DNA of 64,000 nucleotides. Source: JAGQRJ01 sp041402045. GTDB taxonomy: Bacteria > Planctomycetota > J058. The notes under the pieces are model-generated. The model worked only from the letters and a program-made list of their open reading frames with translations, was not told the origin of the DNA and searched no databases. Below, piece after piece: positions 57,664 through 64,000 of the stretch. Position 1 is the stretch's first letter; the number at the start of each line of letters is the position of its first letter. The DNA is taken from the NCBI GenBank assembly GCA_041402045.1, contig JAWKSZ010000008.1, positions 94,111-158,110 of the forward strand, in the 5' to 3' direction. A program made the position numbers and the translations under genes.

Positions 57664-58692
57664 TCAGCAGGACTTCGCCAGGGTCTGGAGGTTGGGCTGG
57701 CTGCCGAGGACGACCAGGGTGTCGCCGCCCTCGAGGGTCGTGTCGCCCCCTGGGTTGAACAGCATGGGGCCGTCGCGGCGCTTCACCGCGAGCACGATCA
57801 GGTTGAGGTTGGTGCGCAGCGGGCTATCGCGCAGCTTGACCCCGGCCAGGGACGACGTCTCCTCGAGCTGCAGCTCCTCGAGCATGACCTCCAGCTCCTG
57901 GCCCTGGGCGAAGTCGAGGAAGTCCTGGACCGAGGGCCGGGTGATCGCGAGCGAGAGCCGCGAGCCGCCGAGCTTGTAGGGCGAGATCACCTTGTTCGCG
58001 CCCGCGCGCTTGAGCTTGGCCTCGCTGTGCTCGTCGTGGGCGCCGGCCACGATCCGCAGGCTGGGGTTCGTGGAGCGCGCGCTGAGGCAAATGAACACGT
58101 TCTCGGCGTCGGTGTCGACGAGGACCAGGATCCCGCGGGCGCGGTCGATCCCGGCCGCCGCCAGGACCTCGTCCTGGGTCGCGTCGCCCAGGATATAGAG
58201 CAGCCCCTCGTCCTCGAGCAGGCGCACCCGGTCCTCGCTGTTGTCGATCACCACGAAGGAGGGCGCCTTGGAGCCCAGGAGCAGCTCGCGGACCACGAAC
58301 TGCCCCAGGCGGCCGTAGCCGCAGATGATCCAGTGGTCCTTGAGCTGAGCGATCTGGCGGTCCAAGCGGCGCCTCCCGAAGTGTTGGGCAAGGTTACCTT
58401 CCACGATCGACTCGATGAAACTACCGGTGGCCGCGGCGACCAGGAACAGCCCGCCCATGATCAGGAAGCTGGTCACCAGGCGCCCAGCCACGGACAGCTC
58501 GCCGATCTCGTGGAAGCCCACGGTGCTGATCGTGATCAGGCACATGTAGAAGGCGTCGAACCAGGTGTAGTCGTCCGCCACCAGCTTGAGGGCGATGGTC
58601 CCCGAGAGGTGGAGGATGGCCAGTCCGGCGACCGAGAGGCGCAGGCGAAAGATCGAGCCCGCCGTGCCTTGGTGATGGAGCGGTCTCGCCAC
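57664..58692 (-). CDS. Two-helix potassium channel with RCK (TrkA-N/TrkA-C) domains
   Basis: The 342-residue protein has two membrane helices around a pore loop TISTVGFHE, then a TrkA-N Rossmann domain (HWIICGYGRLGQFVVREL, VVIDNSEDRV, ILGDATQDEVLAAAGI) and a TrkA-C domain (GVKLRDSPLR). This is the layout of ligand-gated potassium channels such as MthK. The filter reads TVGFHE in place of TVGYGD, a variant I have seen in some bacterial channels. It shares an operon with the USP-DUF389 gene, so the two may link ion flow to a nucleotide signal. Confidence 0.9.
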   Translation of the reverse strand: MARPLHHQGTAGSIFRLRLSVAGLAILHLSGTIALKLVADDYTWFDAFYMCLITISTVGFHEIGELSVAGRLVTSFLIMGGLFLVAAATGSFIESIVEGNLAQHFGRRRLDRQIAQLKDHWIICGYGRLGQFVVRELLLGSKAPSFVVIDNSEDRVRLLEDEGLLYILGDATQDEVLAAAGIDRARGILVLVDTDAENVFICLSARSTNPSLRIVAGAHDEHSEAKLKRAGANKVISPYKLGGSRLSLAITRPSVQDFLDFAQGQELEVMLEELQLEETSSLAGVKLRDSPLRTNLNLIVLAVKRRDGPMLFNPGGDTTLEGGDTLVVLGSQPNLQTLAKSC

Positions 58693-58825
58693 GCCTCGTG
58701 CCCTTCCAGGGGGCAGATCCTATCGCTCGGCGCCGCCCGGGGCACCCCATGCTCGCCCGCGCGCTCTACGAGACTTGGGCTTCGGCGTGGCGAACCGGCT
58801 GGGTATACTCGAGGCGGAGGTAGCC

Positions 58826-59200
58826 ATGGCCGAGACCCACGCGCCCACCGAGACCCCGACCCAGGGGCAAGAGTTCGTCAAGCTGACCCCCAACGCCCAG
58901 AAGCAGGCGCTGGTGTTCCTCGCCGAGGAGGACGACCCCTCGAGCAAGGTGCTGCGGATCGGGGTCAAGTCCGGCGGTTGCTCGGGCTTCAGCTACTCGA
59001 TCTCGATCGACGTCCCCAAGGAGAAGGACCACCGCTACGTCTACCCCGGCGGGCTGACCGTGGTGACCGACCCCGTGTCCCTGACCTTCCTCAACGGGAC
59101 CGTCGTCGACTATCAGGACACGGTGGACCACGCCGGGTTCTCCTTCGAGAACCCCCAGGCCTCCCAGAGCTGCGGCTGCGGCACCTCCTTCAGCGTCTAG
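58826..59200 (+). CDS. A-type Fe-S carrier (IscA/ErpA/HesB family)
   Basis: The 124-residue protein has the three conserved Cys residues of A-type carriers: SGGCSGFSY and the late CGCGTSF. They hold an Fe-S cluster that is passed to apoproteins. The N-terminal 15 residues are a divergent extension. TATACT and GGAGG stand upstream at normal distances. No other Fe-S assembly genes are next to it. Confidence 0.93.
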   Translation: MAETHAPTETPTQGQEFVKLTPNAQKQALVFLAEEDDPSSKVLRIGVKSGGCSGFSYSISIDVPKEKDHRYVYPGGLTVVTDPVSLTFLNGTVVDYQDTVDHAGFSFENPQASQSCGCGTSFSV

Positions 59201-59788
59201 CATTCAGGGGCCTCTCCGAGGCCCCTCGCCCTCGGGGCAAAGCCCTCGGGCTCACCCCCAGGGCTGCGCGCGCTTCGCGCGTGCTGCGCGCTCGCGGCTT
59301 CGCCGCTCGCTGGGCGTCGCGCACGACACCCTAGGGGGCTTCGGCCGGCTTCGCCGGCCGCCGCGTGGGCGGCTTCGCCGGCCGCTGCGCGGTCGCCGTG
59401 CGCCAGGGACGTCGGTGGTCGCTGCGCGCTCGGGACTTCGCCGGCCGCTGCGCGCTTGGTGCTCCGCCGGCCGCTGGCGTTGCCTCGACACCCGTGGAGG
59501 CTTTCGGCCAGCTTCGCCGGCCGCCTTTGGTGCTTCGCTGGGCGCTCGCCGGCAGCTGCGCGCCGTCGCTTCGCCGGCGCTGGGCTCGACACCCTAGGGG
59601 TTCCCGGCGTCGCTGCGCGAGATCCGCGGGGGCCTTCGGCGGTACTGGCGTAGGGGCGCAGCTTGCCTGCGCCCATCCCATCCGGGGCGACGATCCCGGA
59701 GTTCGCGGAGCTCACGCGATGGCCATGGCCTCCAAGACTGCGCTAGGCTAGCTGTCCTGAGGGGGCGCATGAACGAGTCGAGGCTTTC
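59201..59788. repeat. Intergenic patch of GC-rich palindromic repeats
   Basis: After the terminator hairpin come at least six copies of CTTCGCCGGC within GGCCGGC-TTC-GCCGGCC-type palindromes, and three copies of a GACACCC(T)AGGGG-like string near 59325, 59487 and 59592. Open frames on both strands are products of the repeats. No gene is supported. Confidence 0.7.
59206..59226 (+). terminator. Hairpin after the Fe-S carrier gene
   Basis: AGGGGCCTC-TCC-GAGGCCCCT starts 6 bp after the stop. It is followed by the same 34-bp sequence as the hairpin at 7553-7575. Confidence 0.6.
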
Positions 59789-60867
59789 ATGCACGTGAGC
59801 GATCCGCTCGCCGGGCGCGAGGTGTGCAGCTACTGCCCCAAGCTCTGCCGGCACGCGTGCCCGGCCGCGGAGGCGGAGCGCAGCGAGGAGGCGACCCCGA
59901 CCCACAAGCAGCAGCTCGCGCTGCGGGTCGCCCGGGGTGAGCCCCTCGACGCCGAGCGCGCGCGGGTCCTGTTCAAGTGCACCGACTGCGGCGGCGCGAC
60001 CTCGGCCTGCCGACACCGGGTCCCCGTCGCCGAGAGCCTGCGCGCGGCGAAACAGGACGCCGTGGCCCGAGGCGTGGCCCCGCCAGAGGTCGCTTGGCTC
60101 GAGGCGCGCTTCGCCGAGCACGGCTCGCCCTACGCCCTCGACCTGCGCGCGCGGTCCGAGGAGGTCCTCGGGCGCTCGGGCGCCGGCGGCGCGCGGGGCC
60201 TGTTCGCCGGCTGCGCGACCCTGGTCCACGACCCCGAGGAGGCCCGCGCCACCCAGGAGCTCCTCGCCGAGTGCGGCCCCTGCCACGTCGCGGCCCCCGC
60301 GGCGGGCTGCTGCGGCTACCCCCTCGACGCCCTGGGTCTGAAGGACGCGTTCCGCGCCCAGGCCGGGCGGGTGGCGGTCGCCCTCAGCGGCTTCGCCGAG
60401 CTCGTGGTCGCGGGTCCGGCCTGCGCCTACACCCTCGCCCGGCGCTACGCCGAGGTCGGGGTCCCTCTCGGCCCGCGGGTGCGCACGGTGCCCGAGGCCC
60501 TGGAGCCGTTGGCCCCCGCGCTGCGCGCCCGGGCCCGCCGCGACGGCCCCCGGATCGCCTACCACGACCCCTGCTTCCTCGGCCGCCGGCTGGGGTCGTG
60601 CGCGAGCCGCGGGCGCTCCTCACGCGGCGAGCGGCCGTAGCCCGCCGCTGGAGCTGGGCTACGCCGAGGAGCACCAGCTGCTGGCGGTGCGGCGACGCCT
60701 GACCCTCCGATGCAAGGGCGCGCCGGAACAACCTCAGCAGCTGCGTCGAGAGGACGACGTCGACCTGGTCTGCTGCACCAGCGCGGCGCCAGCTCGCCCG
60801 CGCGGAGCGCCGCCGAGACCGTGGGCTCGCGACCTACCTCCGGGGCCAGCTTCGCTCCGAGGCGTAG
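59789..60867 (+). CDS. Cysteine-rich Fe-S/CCG-domain oxidoreductase-like protein, 3' half frameshifted
   Basis: The intact first part (residues 1-268) has a ferredoxin-like N-terminus CSYCPKLCRHACP and CTDCGGATSACRH, and a first CCG domain (AGCATL...AAGCCGYPLD). After YHDPCFLGRRLG the frame breaks at about 60590. Joining frames gives ELGYAEEHQ, a CCGGG-like string and DLVCCTSARRQLAR, the second CCG domain, with the end at 60867. Such proteins (GlpC, LutA, HdrB/D families) transfer electrons in membrane or cytosolic complexes. At least three shifts are required, so this is either a decayed gene or a poorly resolved sequence. Confidence 0.65.
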
Positions 60868-61726
60868 TTACTCGCCGCGGTTGAGCGCGACGTGCAGGAG
60901 CCCGAGCATGCGTCGGCGCCGCGCGCTGGCGGCGGGGAGGCCGGGGGCGAGCGCTCGAGGACGTCGCGCAGGTAGCGCGCGCCGACCTCCGTGCGCTCGG
61001 CGGTCTCGCTGACCGCGGTCACCGCGCCGTGGTCCTCGACCACCACCTCGGAGAACGCGCTCTGGCCGTCGACATGCTGGTGGTAGACGAGATGGTTCGC
61101 CGCGAGGGGAACGCGATCGTTGTCCCAGGCTCGAGCTCGCCCTCAATGACGCTACTCCTTGGCCGTCTTGAACAGCTCGAGGGCCTCGTCGTGGGCGAAG
61201 GTCTTGCCCCGGCCGAGGAGCGTGATCGAGGCGAAGGCCAGGGGACTGTCCGCGTCCTTGGTCCCGGGGTAGGCGAGCTTGAGCGCGTCCTCGGCCTCGC
61301 TCTTGGGGCGCGGAGGTTGCCCACGCTCCAGGCCGCGGCGAGCACCCGGCTCGCGAACTGGGGGTTCTCCAGCGCCGGGCCCTGGAGCAGCACGGTCTGG
61401 AGCGCGCGCACCGAGGCCAGGGACCAGGTGCGCTCGGCGCGGGTGAGGTAGACCGCGTGGCCCAGGGCGTCGGGGGCTCGGCGGAAGCGCAGGCGGGTGA
61501 CCCGGAGCTGAGCGAAGCGCACGCTGACCCCGCGCCCCTCGAGGCGCTCACCCGAGGCGAGCTGGCCCTTGTGAACCACGCCTTCGACCTGCTTCAGCTC
61601 GAGCCCGAGCTCGTGGGCCAGGGACTGGGCGTAGACCTCGGACTGGGGGGCAGGGCCTGGCCGGGTGACCTCGACCTCCGCGGCGAGGACGCGGCTCGCG
61701 CCGAGCCCCGGGCTCAGCGTCGCCAC
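60868..61726 (-). pseudogene. Broken gene of unknown function
   Basis: From GTG 61726 an apparently real frame reads PAPQSEVYAQSLAHELGLEL, VSVRFAQLRVTRLRFRRAPD and TWSLASVRALQTVLLQGPAL, then shifts near 61312 into PKSEAEDALKLAYPGTKDAD and FAHDEALELFKTAKE (stop 61152), with further pieces (ANHLVYHQHVDGQSAFSEVV, ETAERTEVGARYLRDVLER) down to 60868. The pieces are protein-like, but joining them needs several shifts. No family is recognised. It is divergent from the GST gene. Confidence 0.5.
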
Positions 61727-61836
61727 GCGTCACCGCCTGACCGCCGATCGCCTCAGCGCTATACTCGTTCCTCGCCCGGGGACACCAGCGGGCTGACTCC
61801 CTTCAATCTAACGTCCGGCGCTCGCCGGGGGACCCC

Positions 61837-62471
61837 ATGAGCTACGCTGTATCAACTCAGCCCCTCGCCCAACTCGATCAAGGTGCGGCTCGCCCTGGGG
61901 CGAAGAAGATCCCCCTGCGAGCTCCAGGACACAAACCCCGCCGACCGCACCGCGCTGGTCCAGCTCTCGGGGCAGTCCTTGACCCCGGTGCTCACCGACG
62001 GCGATCCAGGTGATCTACGACTCCTACGCGATCCTGCGTTACCTCGACGCCAACCAGCCCAACCACTGGGCCCCGGCTCTACTCGCCCGAGCGCGCCGTG
62101 CACCAGGAGATCGAGCGCTGGGGAGGTGTTCGCCAAGGTCGAGCTGGGCGAAGTCGTGGGGATCGTGTTCAACCAGCTGTTCAGCCCCGAGGTCACGCCG
62201 AGCGAGATCGAGCGCGCCAACGCCCTGCTCGCCCAGCGCGCCGAGCGCCTGGAGCAGGCCCTCGCCGACGGGCGGCAGTTCCTCGGGGGCGACGCGCCCA
62301 CCGCCGCGGACCTGACCTGCGCCCTTCGTCTACTACGGGACCCTGGACCCGGCCGCCCAGAGCGAGGGCACCGTCCAGCACTTCTTCGCCAGCCACCTGC
62401 AGCTCCCCGAGCGCTTCGCCAAGACCCACGCCTGGATCCAGCGGGTCATGGCCTTCGACGTCCAGGGCTGA
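61837..62471 (+). pseudogene. Glutathione S-transferase-like gene with multiple frameshifts
   Basis: Joined frames give a GST: an N-terminal thioredoxin-like part with SIKVRLAL, NPADRTALVQLSGQSLTPVL and VIYDSYAILRYLDANQP, then a helical C-terminal domain with VFNQLFSPEVTPSEIERANA and FLGGDAPTAADLTCA, ending in HAWIQRVMAFDVQG. At least five single-base shifts are needed in 630 bp. GSTs conjugate glutathione or act in stress responses. The even spread of shifts and the otherwise clean protein suggest assembly errors rather than decay, but I cannot tell. Confidence 0.6.
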
Positions 62472-62489
62472 GGCCCGACGCGCCGCCGC

Positions 62490-63716
62490 GTGTCCGACCC
62501 GGCGCCCCTCGCGCGGAACCTGAGGCTCTACCCCTGGCTGCTCTTCGCGCGGAACCTCTACCTCTGGCAGGCGGTGTGGTTCCTCTACCTCGAGGGCGAG
62601 CTGGGGGCCGAGCAGGCGGCGCTCCTGGCCGCGATCTACGACCTGGGGACCGTGCTCCTGGAGGTGCCCTCGGGCTACCTCTGCGACCTGATCGGGCGGC
62701 GGGTGACCTTCGTGCTCGCCTGTCTGGCCTCCTGCGTCGGCTGCGCGCTCCTGGGGCTCGGCCACGGGTTCTGGCTGTTCGCCGGGGCTCAGGCGCTCCA
62801 GGGGCTGTCCGGCGCCTTCGCCTCGGGGACCGGGAGCGCGCTGCTCTACGAGAGCCTGCTCGCCCTCGACCGGGGGGAGGAGCTGACCGCCCACGAGGTG
62901 CGCGCGCACCGCTACAGCTTCAGCGCCCTGGCCTGCTCCGCGCTCCTCGGCGGCGCCCTGGCGCTGGTCTGGCCCCGGGGGACCTACTACGCCACGGCCC
63001 TCGCGGCGGCGGTGAGCGTGGTCCTGGCCCTGGCCCTGCGCGAGCCGCCGCTGCCCTCGGACGCGCCCCCGGCGGCGCCGCCCCTCGGCCAGCTCCTGGC
63101 CGTGGTCGGGCGGCTCCGGGACCCGGCCTTGGCCTGGCTCACACTGTTCTCGGTGGTGGCCTTCGTGCTCGAGGACGTGCCCTACGTCCTGCTCCAGCCG
63201 TATCTCCGGGAGCTCCTAAGCGTGTGGGGCCGGCCCGAGCTGACGCCCGTGGTCGCGGGCGGGGTGATCGCGGTGATGATGGCCACCTCGGCGCTGACCA
63301 GCGCCTGGGCGCCCGGGCTGCGGGCGCGGCTGGGGCTGGGGGGGAGCCTGCTCGCGACCCTCGGGCTCCAGCTGCTCCTGGTGCTGGGCATGGCGGTCTC
63401 GCTGCACGTGGCGGTGGTGGGGCTGCTCGTGCTGCGGATGGTCCCCCGCGGGCTGCGCGACCCGCTCTTGAGCGCGGCGGTCCAGCCACGGCTCGAGCGC
63501 GGCTACCGGGCCACGTTCCTCTCGCTCATGAACCTGCTGGGCCGGCTGGTGTTCTCGGCGAGCTTGCTCGCGGTCGCGTTCCAGCTCCCGGAAGGGCGCG
63601 AGCTCGACCACGCCGCGATCCAGACCGTGGCGCCGGTCTACCTCGTCGCCTGCGGCGCGGCGGCGCTGATCCTGGCCGTGGGCTGGCGCGCCGTAGCGCG
63701 CCCGAGTCCTACCTGA
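62490..63716 (+). CDS. MFS-type membrane transporter
   Basis: The 408-residue protein is highly hydrophobic with about 12 helices. Features of the major facilitator superfamily are LEVPSGYLCDLIGRRVTFVL (the A-like motif) and the LQGLSGAFASGTGSALLYESL segment. The substrate is unknown; this subgroup (YxGY-DxxGRR) includes sugar and drug exporters. GTG 62490 follows the GST gene by 18 bp. The end overlaps the convergent partial gene by 8 bp. Confidence 0.85.
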   Translation: MSDPAPLARNLRLYPWLLFARNLYLWQAVWFLYLEGELGAEQAALLAAIYDLGTVLLEVPSGYLCDLIGRRVTFVLACLASCVGCALLGLGHGFWLFAGAQALQGLSGAFASGTGSALLYESLLALDRGEELTAHEVRAHRYSFSALACSALLGGALALVWPRGTYYATALAAAVSVVLALALREPPLPSDAPPAAPPLGQLLAVVGRLRDPALAWLTLFSVVAFVLEDVPYVLLQPYLRELLSVWGRPELTPVVAGGVIAVMMATSALTSAWAPGLRARLGLGGSLLATLGLQLLLVLGMAVSLHVAVVGLLVLRMVPRGLRDPLLSAAVQPRLERGYRATFLSLMNLLGRLVFSASLLAVAFQLPEGRELDHAAIQTVAPVYLVACGAAALILAVGWRAVARPSPT

Positions 63717-64000
63717 GCTCGAAGCCCTGGCGGTGCTCCCGCCACCAGTCCTCCCAGGGCTCGGGGGCGGTGCCGAAGTCGCGACCGGTGAGGCTCGTCA
63801 GGACCTCGACGATCCGCTCGCGCTCCCACTTGATCACCTTCACGTCCAGCACGGTGCCCTCCTGCTGGACGGCGACCTCGGGGTCGGCGACCTCGGCCAC
63901 GGTCTGGCCGGTGCCGCCCGCCTGCAGGGTGTAGCCGCGCACGTAGGCGCGCTGGGTGGTGACCGAAATGCTCGAGCGGCCGAAGCCGCTGGCGCTCTCG
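63709..64000 (-). CDS. C-terminal part of a protein of unknown function
   Basis: The frame is open to the right edge and ends at TAG 63709. The visible 96 residues include the segment TVAEVADPEVAVQQEGTV and EPWEDWWREHRQGFELR. The late PWEDWWREHR pattern is one I have seen at the end of HEAT-repeat or similar planctomycete proteins, but this is memory, not a match. The N-terminus is outside the window. Confidence 0.55.
   Translation of the reverse strand, partial: ESASGFGRSSISVTTQRAYVRGYTLQAGGTGQTVAEVADPEVAVQQEGTVLDVKVIKWERERIVEVLTSLTGRDFGTAPEPWEDWWREHRQGFELR

Noticed and set aside
59251..59760. Several open frames on both strands of the repeat patch
   Set aside because: They exist because GGCTTCGCCGGCC repeats lack stop codons in several frames; the translations are repetitive Arg/Ala/Gly.

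Overview
The window comes from a high-GC bacterium, most likely a deep-branching planctomycete. The 16S rRNA gene carries the 'GCTGCAGTCGAGAATC' block that I know from Planctomycetota. Protein-coding DNA is very GC-rich, GTG starts are common, and there are several FHA/Ser-Thr kinase/DUF4388 proteins, many lipoproteins and secreted proteins of unknown function. No phage, CRISPR, plasmid or tRNA genes were seen. This assignment rests on sequence features and memory, not on a search.

Layout. 1-7.5 kb: two secreted/HEAT-type proteins, a GH13 glycosidase, a VOC protein, a SUMF1-domain protein, a lipoprotein and a LysM-SleB cell-wall hydrolase. 7.5-9.0 kb: an accessory stretch of inverted and direct repeats. 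9.0-20 kb: paired secreted paralogues, a glycosyltransferase, an FHA-kinase, a hydrolase, a decayed ArgG-like gene, a methyltransferase, and a beta-propeller lipoprotein behind a cobalamin riboswitch. 20-26 kb: an FHA-GAF-sigma54 activator, an adenosine-deaminase-family enzyme, a TPR protein and three abutting terminal-inverted-repeat elements. 26-29.5 kb: an LSm-like protein, RseP and Dxr. 29.7-35.35 kb: a complete rrn operon (16S-23S-5S, no spacer tRNA) with tandem leader repeats and a strong terminator. 35.8-37.9 kb: MTA phosphorylase and a Sua5-phosphatase fusion. 38.5-39.9 kb: a stretch without a credible ORF that has, on the minus strand, a good promoter, many nested hairpins and a GCAA-capped terminal hairpin. 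I read it as a candidate large structured non-coding RNA of about 1.36 kb. 40-50 kb: a second SUMF1 protein, a phosphoesterase, a ParA-like ATPase with an altered P-loop, a TolC-like protein, a giant kinase-TPR protein and a double-FHA protein. 50-59 kb: a three-subunit acyl-CoA carboxylase, small membrane proteins, a USP-DUF389 protein, an RCK potassium channel and an A-type Fe-S carrier. 59-64 kb: a second repeat patch, three genes broken by clustered indels, an MFS transporter and a partial gene.

How the genes may work together. The carboxylase makes carboxylated acyl-CoA. If the substrate is propionyl-CoA, the product feeds the B12-dependent methylmalonyl-CoA route, which fits a B12-regulated surface lipoprotein nearby. 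The FHA, kinase and DUF4388 proteins look like parts of one phospho-signalling network. Many short tail-to-head overlaps (ATGA, GTGA) point to translational coupling. At least six genes have a -10-like hexamer 6-8 nt before the start codon and no Shine-Dalgarno, so leaderless transcription is likely common here.

Caution. Several genes contain single-base frameshifts, and these are dense between 60.59 and 62.35 kb. Some may be assembly errors rather than biology.
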